DNA of 7,897 nucleotides, taken from NCBI GenBank assembly GCA_949127695.1, contig CASBQH010000504.1, positions 1 through 7,897 on the forward strand, written 5' to 3'. The position numbers and the translations under genes were made by a program. Every line of letters begins with the position of its first letter. Position 1 is the stretch's first letter. A model generated the notes under the pieces. It was not told the origin of the DNA, did no database searches, and worked only from the letters and a program-made list of their open reading frames with translations. This document shows, piece by piece, positions 1-6,026 of this stretch. The stretch comes from Synechococcales cyanobacterium PMM_0073 (GTDB taxonomy: Bacteria; Cyanobacteriota; Cyanobacteriia; Elainellales; Elainellaceae).

Positions 1-563
1 CGCTGGGCAGCCGCGATTTTGCCGAAAGCCGCATCCAAGAAGCTGCCGCTAAGCAGACGGCGCTATCTGATTTGACCGCAACCTGGCATCTGATTGGGCA
101 TTTACAGACTAACAAAGCCAGCAAAGCCCTAGAGCTGTTTGACTGGATTCACTCGCTCGACAGCTTGAAGCTAGCGCAGCGGCTCAATCAGCTGGCGGCT
201 GAGCAGCATCTAGCTGATTCCCAGTGCCCCAAGCCCAAGCTCTGCCTTCAGGTAAAACTGCGCCCTGACCCAAACAAGTTTGGCTGGGAGACAGCAGAAC
301 TCCTCGCCGCCCTGCCTCAGCTAGAGCAATGTCAAGCTCTGGATATCACGGGGCTGATGATGATTCCGCCCTACGGCTTGCCAACTGCCGAAACCCAAGC
401 CTTGTTTGAGCAGACGCGCAGGCTGGCAGAGCAGATCGAGCAGCAGTCTAGCCTCAGGCTGAGCGAACTCTCAATGGGAATGTCAGGCGACTACGAGCTG
501 GCAATTGCCGCTGGAGCAACGATGATTCGGCTAGGGCGAACGCTGTTTGGATCTAGAGGCTAG
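1..563 (+). CDS. pipY: YggS/PipY family PLP homeostasis protein (PLPBP), 5' partial
   Basis: The reading frame is open from base 3 to the TAG at 561-563, giving 186 residues; it runs off the left edge, so the TTG at 72 is not the start. The family is a single-domain fold-type III PLP-binding protein of about 220-230 residues that has no known enzymatic activity and buffers pyridoxal phosphate and amino/keto-acid balance in the cytoplasm. Visible family signatures are an ESRIQEA segment (the usual form is ENRVQEA), WHLIGHLQTNK, the TGLMMIPPYG strand, and the C-terminal phosphate-binding block SMGMSGDYELAIAAGAT followed by RLGRTLFGSR. Roughly 35 N-terminal residues, including the PLP-binding lysine, lie outside the window. 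In many cyanobacteria the gene follows pipX, the co-activator of NtcA and ligand of PII, and is called pipY; whether pipX precedes it here cannot be seen. A terminator-like hairpin begins 13 bases after the stop. The family assignment is secure; the symbol rests on the sepF-proC context. Confidence 0.95.
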   Translation, partial: LGSRDFAESRIQEAAAKQTALSDLTATWHLIGHLQTNKASKALELFDWIHSLDSLKLAQRLNQLAAEQHLADSQCPKPKLCLQVKLRPDPNKFGWETAELLAALPQLEQCQALDITGLMMIPPYGLPTAETQALFEQTRRLAEQIEQQSSLRLSELSMGMSGDYELAIAAGATMIRLGRTLFGSRG

Positions 564-576
564 GCAAGCTGTATGT

Positions 577-603
577 AAAAAGTTAAAAAATTTAAGCTTT
601 TTT
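577..603 (+). terminator. AT-rich terminator-like hairpin after pipY
   Basis: AAAAAGTT (577-584) can pair with AGCTTTTT (595-602), including one G-U pair, around a 10-base A/T loop, and the descending arm is itself the T-run. It begins 13 bases past the pipY stop, where a transcript end would be expected, and it supports sepF having its own promoter. The stem has only one G-C pair, so it is weak as an intrinsic terminator and may be chance in AT-rich DNA. Confidence 0.3.
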
Positions 604-729
604 CTGTGATTTAATCTCTGAAATTTGCTTCAGAATAAAGATGATTTCTGAGCGCTTGATCTACTTGAAGAGCGCAACCACAAAATTCCTCAAATAATTG
701 TGATACAAATTGCAAACTCTGTTAGCATG

Positions 730-804
730 TCCTCTTGCAGAGGAAGTCCGGCATCCCCCAGATGTAGAGCAGGACGGCAGATTCTTACGGCTATGACTCT
801 ATAG
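730..804 (+). ncRNA. Candidate structured RNA segment (unassigned)
   Basis: Several local helices are packed in 75 bases. TCCTCT/AGAGGA (730-735/739-744) is a perfect 6-bp stem on a TGC loop. GTCC/GGAC (746-749/772-775) encloses CATC/GATG (752-755/761-764). CTAT/ATAG (791-794/801-804) follows. The string AGAGGAAGTCCGG resembles the conserved GAGGAAAGTCCGGG segment of bacterial RNase P RNA, but the other universal RNase P elements are not found nearby, so this is not a normal rnpB. No convincing promoter or terminator brackets it. This is a tentative call on secondary-structure grounds; the strand is chosen only from that resemblance. Confidence 0.2.
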
Positions 805-1124
805 GTGGCAGAAGGAGCAGCTATATCTCTCCGGAAATTTCGAGAAAAATGTTTGTAATGAGCGGAAGTTCAGGCTAGATTGGCTCGATTGATTAGGTTT
901 ACAGATTCACTCAATTCGATTCAGTAATTCTGACTAAAATTATCTGATGCGGGCTTAATTATCTTAAGGATTCCTACAGATTTGACGAATTTCATCTTGA
1001 AGCCAAATGCCCTATAGTAATCGGAAGCAGCTGGGATAAATGAACTTTGCCGAATATCTAGTTTTAATTCAAAAAAGTTACATTCTGTAATAAACTTGCT
1101 CGTCTACTTTTTTTGAGGTACTTT

Positions 1125-1214
1125 ATGATTCGATATTTTCAAGCGTTGAATGTATCAAGCGGCTCAGGTAGAAGGTTTGAGCGGCTTTTGGGAAATTTCT
1201 GCTCAAGCAATTGA
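1125..1214 (+). CDS. Candidate 29-residue small ORF, possibly a leader peptide
   Basis: An ATG at 1125 opens a 29-codon frame ending in TGA at 1212-1214. GAGG (1115-1118) sits 6 bases upstream of the ATG, better placed than the ribosome-binding sites of several established genes here. The peptide begins MIRYFQALNVSSG, continues with a basic RRFERLL stretch and has one cysteine near its end; it has no membrane segment or family signature I recognise. It ends where the candidate sepF promoter begins, so it would not be a leader of that transcript but of a longer one. An ORF this short is easily chance in AT-rich DNA. Confidence 0.15.
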   Translation: MIRYFQALNVSSGSGRRFERLLGNFCSSN

Positions 1215-1238
1215 TTTTAGAAGTTAGAGATGTATACT
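1211..1238 (+). promoter_or_regulatory. Candidate sigma-70-type promoter for sepF-proC
   Basis: TTGATT (1211-1216) and TATACT (1233-1238) are separated by 16 bases, a fair match to TTGACA/TATAAT. The predicted start, near 1245, falls at the inverted repeat 1245-1259. If used, it would give sepF a leader of about 280 bases. It is the best-looking -35/-10 pair I found in the 962-base gap, but it is not experimentally anchored and weaker alternatives exist. Confidence 0.35.
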
Positions 1239-1244
1239 GTGGGT

Positions 1245-1259
1245 TCAATTCTGAATTGA
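1245..1259. promoter_or_regulatory. Perfect inverted repeat, possible operator
   Basis: TCAATTC-T-GAATTGA is a perfect 7-bp dyad around one central base. It lies 6 bases downstream of the TATACT box, over the predicted transcription start. The size and symmetry suit a homodimeric HTH repressor site. With a one-base centre it could not form a simple tight RNA hairpin, so DNA binding is more plausible than RNA structure. The binding protein is unknown. Confidence 0.35.
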
Positions 1260-1453
1260 CTGGATCTGAATGAATGACTGCCCAAGACTGACGCGAACAA
1301 ATTAAATCAGGATGTTGAGATCATTTTTTAGATCCTGTGATTTAATAGTTCCGCATAAGGCGATGCCGAAGGTTGAGGTTAAAGATTCAGTCTCTAACTT
1401 GCCTCTAGGCGATTCTTTCACGGGCGGCTTTCTGCCCCCTTGAAGCCCCTGTA

Positions 1454-1467
1454 AATCTCTAGAGATT
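1454..1467. repeat. 14-bp perfect palindrome upstream of sepF
   Basis: AATCTCTAGAGATT is a perfect palindrome 58 bases before the sepF start codon. It could be a second protein-binding site or a leader element. An AGATTCAG string overlaps its right arm and also occurs at 1383-1390. No function can be assigned from sequence. Confidence 0.3.
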
Positions 1468-1525
1468 CAGCGTTTGGACTAACCTGATTTTTCTAGTTAA
1501 CCTTAGTTGTGATGGAGCGTAGACA

Positions 1526-2128
1526 GTGAATAGCATCTTTTCAAAGTTGAGGGATTTTGTCGGCATGAATGAGTCTGTTGACTATGAATATGATTATGAA
1601 GAAGTAGACGGCGAAGAATATCGTAATCTTTATCAAGAAGAATATCCTCAGCCTGTTCAAGAAGAAGAGCCTCGGAGACGCCGCACGCGGGAGAGAACAA
1701 TGATGTCTACGGATTCTAACGGTATGGGTTCAGTCAGTTCCACAATGGGTTCAACCCTCAGCAACGTCATCGGAATGCCCGGTGCTGTGAACGGGATGTC
1801 TGAAGTGATGGTGATGGAACCTCGAACGTTTGAGGAGATGCCTCAGGCAATTCGGGCGCTACGCGAGCGTAAGTCTGTGGTGCTGAACCTCACCATCATG
1901 GATCCCGATCAGGCTCAGCGCGCCGTTGACTTTGTGGCAGGCGGCACCTACGCCATTGATGGCCATCAGGAGCGGATTGGCGAAAGCATTTTTCTGTTCA
2001 CGCCCAACTGCGTTCAGGTCAGCACTCAGCTGCTGAACGGTAACGATGTGGCCGCGCCTCAAGGGATGCCGATGCGTCGCCCGATGACCGGATCAAGCTG
2101 GAGCAACGATCAGGTTCGGATGGCCTAG
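1526..2128 (+). CDS. sepF: Cell division protein SepF (Cdv2)
   Basis: A 200-residue protein starting at GTG 1526, with GGAG (1514-1517) 8 bases upstream supporting this start. SepF polymerises on the inner face of the cytoplasmic membrane and tethers and bundles FtsZ at the division site; in cyanobacteria, which lack FtsA, it is a main FtsZ anchor. Residues 1-13 ([13 protein letters not shown]) form the amphipathic membrane-targeting helix. An acidic Tyr/Glu-rich stretch (18-49), a basic RRRRTRER patch (50-57) and a flexible Met/Ser/Gly linker (59-97) follow. The conserved alpha/beta SepF core runs from about 94 to 170 and contains [42 protein letters not shown] and [11 protein letters not shown]. 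The Met-rich tail (181-200) is variable in the family. The length is normal for cyanobacterial SepF. proC follows 36 bases later and is probably co-transcribed. The leader contains the candidate promoter and inverted repeats described separately. Confidence 0.95.
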   Translation: MNSIFSKLRDFVGMNESVDYEYDYEEVDGEEYRNLYQEEYPQPVQEEEPRRRRTRERTMMSTDSNGMGSVSSTMGSTLSNVIGMPGAVNGMSEVMVMEPRTFEEMPQAIRALRERKSVVLNLTIMDPDQAQRAVDFVAGGTYAIDGHQERIGESIFLFTPNCVQVSTQLLNGNDVAAPQGMPMRRPMTGSSWSNDQVRMA

Positions 2129-2164
2129 TGCCCTGATTTCCAACATATCGGAGTGTGATTTTAC

Positions 2165-2959
2165 TTGTCCATTCAATTTGGCATGATTGGTGGCGGGGTG
2201 ATGGGGGAAGCCCTGTTGTCCCGCCTTCTCGTTCAGAAAATTTACAGCGCTGAGCAGGTCATTGTCAGCGACCCCCAGGCGCAGCGTCGAGCGGTTTTGG
2301 CTGAGCGCTATAGCATTGCTGTGACGGCTGAGAATCAGGCTGCTGCTCAGGCTCCTGTGCTGCTGCTAGCGATTAAGCCGCAGGTATTTGAAGCAGTGGT
2401 GGCTAATCTACAGGCTCCAGCCGATCAGCTAGTTCTCTCCATTTTGGCGGGTCTGCCGCTGCGGCGACTAGAGGCCGCTTTCCCAGGGCAACCCGTGATT
2501 CGCACCATGCCCAACACGCCTGCAATTGTGGGAGCCGGGATCACGGCCATTGCGGCTGGCGCTGAGGCTAGCGCTGAGCATGTTGCCCTAGCGCGACAGA
2601 TTTTTGCCGCAGTCGGTGAAGTCGTCGAAGTGCCAGAATCGCTGCTAGATGCCGTCACCGGACTGTCTGGCTCTGGCCCTGGCTATCTGGCTTTGGTGAC
2701 TGAAGCGATGATTGATGGCGGCGTCGCGGTGGGCTTGCCGAGGCCGATTGCCACCCAGCTTGCCCTCCAAACGCTGCGCGGCACGGCAGAATTGCTGCAA
2801 GTCCAGCAGCTCCATCCGGCTCAGCTCAAAGATCAGGTCACGAGTCCCGGCGGCACCACGATTGCCGGCATCGCTCTGCTAGAGCAAGCTGGACTGCGCT
2901 CTGCGTTGATTGAGGCCGTGCGAGCCGCCTGTCGTCGTTCCCAAGAATTAGGCCAGTAG
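2165..2959 (+). CDS. proC: Pyrroline-5-carboxylate reductase
   Basis: A 264-residue enzyme that reduces 1-pyrroline-5-carboxylate to L-proline with NAD(P)H, the last step of proline synthesis in the cytoplasm. The N-terminal Rossmann fold shows the dinucleotide loop GMIGGGVMG (residues 6-14), LLLAIKPQ (66-73) and VIRTMPNTPAIVGAG (111-125). The C-terminal helical dimerisation and active-site domain shows LSGSGPGY (167-174), EAMIDGGVAVGL (180-191) and the family signature QVTSPGGTTIAGI (224-236). The length matches the family. The start is TTG at 2165: an in-frame TGA lies at 2156-2158, and the next candidate, ATG at 2183, would cut into the nucleotide-binding loop. GGAG (2150-2153) is 11 bases upstream, a somewhat long spacing that together with TTG suggests modest initiation. 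It follows sepF closely, the usual cyanobacterial order. Confidence 0.97.
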   Translation: MSIQFGMIGGGVMGEALLSRLLVQKIYSAEQVIVSDPQAQRRAVLAERYSIAVTAENQAAAQAPVLLLAIKPQVFEAVVANLQAPADQLVLSILAGLPLRRLEAAFPGQPVIRTMPNTPAIVGAGITAIAAGAEASAEHVALARQIFAAVGEVVEVPESLLDAVTGLSGSGPGYLALVTEAMIDGGVAVGLPRPIATQLALQTLRGTAELLQVQQLHPAQLKDQVTSPGGTTIAGIALLEQAGLRSALIEAVRAACRRSQELGQ

Positions 2960-3094
2960 CGCAACTAGCTGCGCCAAAATGGTTGATTTCAGCCAAAATT
3001 GAGTAAGATAAATCATCGCATCTACATCTAGCTTGCCGTTAAATCCAGGGTAATTTCTGCCTTACGCGCCTAAAAGCCAGCCTACAAAAATCAG

Positions 3095-3388
3095 ATGAAT
3101 ATCCCTCAACTGGTGATCAGACTGCTGATTGCGATTGTCTGCGCTGGATTAGCCGACCTGCTCGTGCCGCGCCGCATACCGGGCGGTTTTGCTGGCCTGA
3201 TTGTCCTGGGTCTGGCGGGTATTTGGTTTGGCGAATGGAGCTTTGCCTTGCTCAAACGAGAGTTTGGCCTCAGCTTTGCCTTTCTCTACTGGCATATTCA
3301 GGGGGTGTTGATTGTGCCCGCCGTAATTGGCTGCGCGATTCTGCTCTACTTGGTCACGGCATTTATTCAATGGGGGCGCTACAACTAG
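3095..3388 (+). CDS. Small three-helix integral membrane protein (GlsB/YeaQ/YmgE-like)
   Basis: A 97-residue hydrophobic protein with three likely transmembrane segments: about residues 6-24, 31-50 (GGFAGLIVLGLAGIWFGEW) and 68-92. A short basic loop (PRRIPG, 25-30) lies between the first two and a loop of KREFGLSFAFLYW type before the third. The small size, the Gly-rich second helix with GG(F)xGLIVLGLAGIWFGEW, and the layout resemble the transglycosylase-associated (GlsB/YeaQ/YmgE) group of stress-related membrane proteins, whose biochemical role is poorly known; this is weak homology from memory, and the protein is somewhat longer than the usual 80-85 residues. No Shine-Dalgarno is seen before the ATG, which is otherwise the only sensible start. 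It lies 135 bases after proC, far enough to have its own promoter, and ends in a convergent gap with the S9 peptidase gene. Confidence 0.8.
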   Translation: MNIPQLVIRLLIAIVCAGLADLLVPRRIPGGFAGLIVLGLAGIWFGEWSFALLKREFGLSFAFLYWHIQGVLIVPAVIGCAILLYLVTAFIQWGRYN

Positions 3389-3410
3389 CGGCTGGTGATT
3401 GACTCAAATC

Positions 3411-3438
3411 AAGCTGCCCAGACAAATCCAGGCAGCTT
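3411..3438. terminator. Strong hairpin between convergent genes, probable bidirectional terminator
   Basis: AAGCTGCC (3411-3418) and GGCAGCTT (3431-3438) form a perfect 8-bp stem with a 12-base loop. The hairpin starts 23 bases after the stop of the membrane-protein gene and ends 10 bases before the stop of the convergent peptidase gene. Neither side carries a real T-run; the reverse strand reads TTGATTTGAG after the stem. It is therefore either a weak intrinsic terminator serving both directions or a 3'-end stabilising hairpin. Confidence 0.55.
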
Positions 3439-3447
3439 AATCGAGGT

Positions 3448-5367
3448 CTACTTCAGCAGTCCCGAATGCCCTAGAATCTCACCCATTGGCTCACAGCGAC
3501 CGCCGAGATATTTGGCTAAAAACGCCTCGGCAATCGCATAGAAATGCAGCCGGTTTTCCGGACGGGCAAAGCCGTGGCCTTCATCAGGGTAGAGCGCATA
3601 TTCCACCGGCTTATCCGCCTGCCGCATTGCCGCCACAATCTGGTCGCTTTCGGCCTGCTTCACGCGCGGATCGTTTGCGCCCTGGCCAATCAGCAGCGGC
3701 TTCTGAATCCGGTCAATGAAAAACAGCGGCGAGCGCGACTTCAGAAACTCTGGCTCAGTTTCCATATTGCCAATCCGATGATACATCTGGGCTTTAATCG
3801 GCTCCCAGTAAGGCGGAATACTCTGCATCAGCGTCATAATATTGCTCGGCCCGACAATATCCACCGCCGCCGCAAACACCTCTGGCGTAAAGGTGAGCGC
3901 CACCAGCGCCGCATAGCCGCCATAAGAGCCGCCCATCACCGCTACCTTGCTGCGATCGGCAATGCCCTGCGCCACCAGCCACTCCATGCCATCCAGCAAA
4001 TCGTCATGCATTTTGGCTGCCCATTCCCGGTTGCCCGCGTTCAAAAACGCCTTGCCATAGCCCGTCGAGCCGCGAAAGTTAATTTGCAGCACCGCATAGC
4101 CGCGATTGGCTAGCCACTGTGCCTCCGGGTCATAGCCCCAGGTATCGCGCGCCCAAGGGCCACCATGCACCAGCAGCAGGCTCGGCAGATTTTCGGCAGG
4201 CAGATCGGCAGGCAGCGTCAGATAGCCGTGAATCTTCAGGCCATCTCTGGCGCTGTAGGAAATCGGCTGCATTGAAGCCAGCGTCAGATCTTCTAAAATC
4301 GGCTGGTTGCTAAATAGCAGCTCGGCGGTTTGGCTGGCGCGCTCGTAGCGATAGTAATAGACCGGCCCATCGTCGGCAGTATAGGCCACCAGCCAAATGT
4401 CGTCAGCCAGCGTGCGGCTGTTGATCCCAAACTCGCCCGGACGCACTTTGGCTAATGCCTCAAAGTCGGGCGCAATGCTGGGGTCTAAAATCTGCCAGTC
4501 GAGCTTGTCGCGGTAAAAAGCCACCGCCTGCAAGCGGCGATTGGTCGGATGGGTCATGACGCCGCCTACGTCGTACTGATCATCCGCCGCAATTACGGTC
4601 TCTTGCCGCGTCGTCAAATTCAGCGCCAATAGCCGTTGGGCGTTGGCCTCATGGCTACCGACAATATAGAGCGTCTGGCCATCTGCCGAAAAGCTGACCG
4701 GATAGCCCTCATCATCTGCGCCCCAGTGTCGCAATAGCTCCCAGTCTGCTTCAACGGTTTCGCGGTAGAGCAGATCAGAACCGCCGTCGGCTGTGGCCGC
4801 CATTGCCACCCGCACCCGAAACTGCGGATCGACTAGCCAGCTGACAATATTGCCGGGATTGGCCGTGTCAAATTCCACGCTGCCGTCGCTCAGCTTCACC
4901 CGATAGACATCGAACACCTGCGGGTCTTTCTGGTTCATGCCGATCAAAAACTGATCGGGATAGTCTGGATCAAGCTCGATCGGCTCAGCCTTGACGCCTT
5001 CAAACGGAGTCAGATCGCGGACGGTATTGCTGTGAATATTCACCGCATAGCAGTGGAAGTTTTCGTCGCCGTCCGCATCCTGCATATAGATCAGATGCTG
5101 GGCGTCGTATGTCCAAAAATAAGCGCGAATCCCCCGCTTGGCGTCGTTCGTCAGCTGACGGTCGCCCTCGGGTGCGCTCAGCCAGACTTGCAGCACGTTT
5201 TTGCGGTCTGGCGCAATAAAGGCCAGATGTTTGCCGTCGGGTGAGAGCTGCGGACGGGCGCGCTCGGGGTTGCCAAACAGCGTTTCGCGGGGAATCAGCG
5301 GTAGAGGGGTTGAGGTCTTGGGTTGGCTCTGCATGGTGGCTTGTAAATTTGGTTCGCTATGAGACAC
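3448..5367 (-). CDS. S9 family (prolyl oligopeptidase-type) serine peptidase
   Basis: A 639-residue cytoplasmic alpha/beta-hydrolase peptidase with no signal peptide. Residues of about 27-370 form the beta-propeller that restricts entry to small peptides, with blade-like repeats such as QLSPDGKHLAF and SFSADGQTLYI. About 380-625 is the peptidase S9 catalytic domain. The oxyanion-side motif HGGPW begins at H401. The nucleophile is S481 in GGSYGG (codon 3925-3927), with D566 in GANDPRV (3670-3672) and H598 in DEGHGF (3574-3576); their order and spacing fit the family, so it is probably active. The GGPW/GGSYGG pattern is closest to the S9C acylaminoacyl-peptidase/dipeptidyl-peptidase type; exact substrate specificity cannot be read. 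The start is uncertain: GTG at 5367 has no clear ribosome-binding site, and ATG at 5332-5334 (residue 12) is an alternative that loses nothing conserved. It lies 53 bases downstream of the regulator gene on the same strand, and co-transcription is possible. Confidence 0.95.
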   Translation of the reverse strand: MSHSEPNLQATMQSQPKTSTPLPLIPRETLFGNPERARPQLSPDGKHLAFIAPDRKNVLQVWLSAPEGDRQLTNDAKRGIRAYFWTYDAQHLIYMQDADGDENFHCYAVNIHSNTVRDLTPFEGVKAEPIELDPDYPDQFLIGMNQKDPQVFDVYRVKLSDGSVEFDTANPGNIVSWLVDPQFRVRVAMAATADGGSDLLYRETVEADWELLRHWGADDEGYPVSFSADGQTLYIVGSHEANAQRLLALNLTTRQETVIAADDQYDVGGVMTHPTNRRLQAVAFYRDKLDWQILDPSIAPDFEALAKVRPGEFGINSRTLADDIWLVAYTADDGPVYYYRYERASQTAELLFSNQPILEDLTLASMQPISYSARDGLKIHGYLTLPADLPAENLPSLLLVHGGPWARDTWGYDPEAQWLANRGYAVLQINFRGSTGYGKAFLNAGNREWAAKMHDDLLDGMEWLVAQGIADRSKVAVMGGSYGGYAALVALTFTPEVFAAAVDIVGPSNIMTLMQSIPPYWEPIKAQMYHRIGNMETEPEFLKSRSPLFFIDRIQKPLLIGQGANDPRVKQAESDQIVAAMRQADKPVEYALYPDEGHGFARPENRLHFYAIAEAFLAKYLGGRCEPMGEILGHSGLLK

Positions 5368-5420
5368 TTTTCATAGGCTAGCAAGTCTAGGCCGATTTAT
5401 CGCATCCAGAGCCAGCAGGT

Positions 5421-6026
5421 TTATCCCGCCAAGCCATCGCTCAACCCCAGCTTGATCCGAATATTCTTCACATGCTTTTTCACGGTATCTGTGGCAATGT
5501 AGAGCCGCATGGCGATTGATTTATCGGAGCAGCCAATCCGCTTTAAGATCCAAACTTGTGCCTCACGCGCCGTCAACCCATATTTGATCGCCTCCACTTC
5601 AGCCCGATGCTCGGCAGTTTGGCGTGGATCTTCTAATCTGACTAAAAGGTGAGGCTGATCAACATATCCGGCAGGTAGCCAGGAAGCCCGAATCCGAATT
5701 GTACTCGACTGATCAATCTTAATTTCATCTTCAATGGCTTGCAGCTGATTTTCTAGCACCGCCTGACAGCATTGCCAGATCTGCTGCGGCACGCGAGATA
5801 AATTTTGGGTCAGCTGACAGGTTAGCTGATGGCAGATCTGGCTGGCATGATGATTGGAAACCACCAGCTCGCCAGTTTTAGTCAAAATCATCGCTCCATC
5901 AAAACAGTCGAGGCTTTCCACTAGGGCTTGGAAAATTGGATGAGGGTTTTCTGAAGTGAGAGCTATGACAGAACCATTAAAATCAGGAACAGTGCTCATT
6001 AGAGTAAGGGGGCTATGAATGAACAT
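5421..6026 (-). CDS. LuxR-type HTH transcriptional regulator with PAS-like N-terminus
   Basis: A 201-residue DNA-binding protein. The C-terminal HTH (about 148-194) is of LuxR/NarL type: YGLTAREAQVWILKRIGCSDKSIA is followed by the recognition-helix segment TDTVKKHVKNIRIKLG, ending only seven residues before the stop. The N-terminal part (about 25-130) reads like a PAS domain, with HPIFQALVESL, then DGAMILTKTGELVVSNHHA, and a terminal strand LLVRLEDPRQ. There is no autoinducer-binding or receiver domain, so quorum sensing and classical phosphorelay are unlikely. Six cysteines (41, 65, 70, 86, 87, 166) are many for this length and could allow redox or ligand sensing; this is inference. The start is ATG 6026; ATG at residue 10 is an alternative, and neither has a good Shine-Dalgarno. 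The S9 peptidase gene follows in the same direction and is a plausible target or operon partner. Similar PAS-HTH proteins are common in cyanobacteria, with mostly unknown targets. Confidence 0.85.
   Translation of the reverse strand: MFIHSPLTLMSTVPDFNGSVIALTSENPHPIFQALVESLDCFDGAMILTKTGELVVSNHHASQICHQLTCQLTQNLSRVPQQIWQCCQAVLENQLQAIEDEIKIDQSSTIRIRASWLPAGYVDQPHLLVRLEDPRQTAEHRAEVEAIKYGLTAREAQVWILKRIGCSDKSIAMRLYIATDTVKKHVKNIRIKLGLSDGLAG

Larger units (their letters stand above)
564..1525. other. Long AT-rich intergenic region between pipY and sepF
   Basis: No ORF with protein-family character is seen on either strand over 962 bases, and the base composition is visibly more AT-rich than the genes around it. 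Within it I can point to a terminator-like hairpin (577-603), nested hairpins at 730-804, a 12-base direct repeat (604-615 and 1335-1346), a short ORF with a good Shine-Dalgarno (1125-1214), a candidate promoter (1211-1238) with a perfect inverted repeat at its start (1245-1259), and several inverted repeats in the presumed sepF leader (1401-1410, 1422-1437, 1454-1467). I recognise no tRNA, rRNA, known riboswitch or transposon remnant. It probably holds the sepF regulatory region and possibly a non-coding RNA; the latter is inference. Confidence 0.6.

Noticed and set aside
924..937. Near-match to an NtcA site (GTA-N8-TAA)
   Set aside because: The consensus is GTA-N8-TAC; the last base differs and no properly spaced -10 box follows, so nitrogen control of sepF is not supported.
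982..1018. TTGACG (982-987) and TATAGT (1013-1018) as a promoter
   Set aside because: The spacing is 25 bases, far outside the usual 16-18, and nearer -35 candidates for TATAGT match poorly.
2959..2974. Imperfect palindrome GCGCAACTAGCTGCGC after proC as a terminator
   Set aside because: It overlaps the last base of the stop codon, has a central mismatch and lacks a following T-run; other weak pairings nearby are no better.
3544..4113. A 189-codon + strand frame inside the S9 peptidase gene
   Set aside because: It lies fully antisense to the catalytic domain, which has intact catalytic residues; its product is Arg/His/Ala-rich and resembles no family. It is a shadow of GC-rich coding on the other strand.
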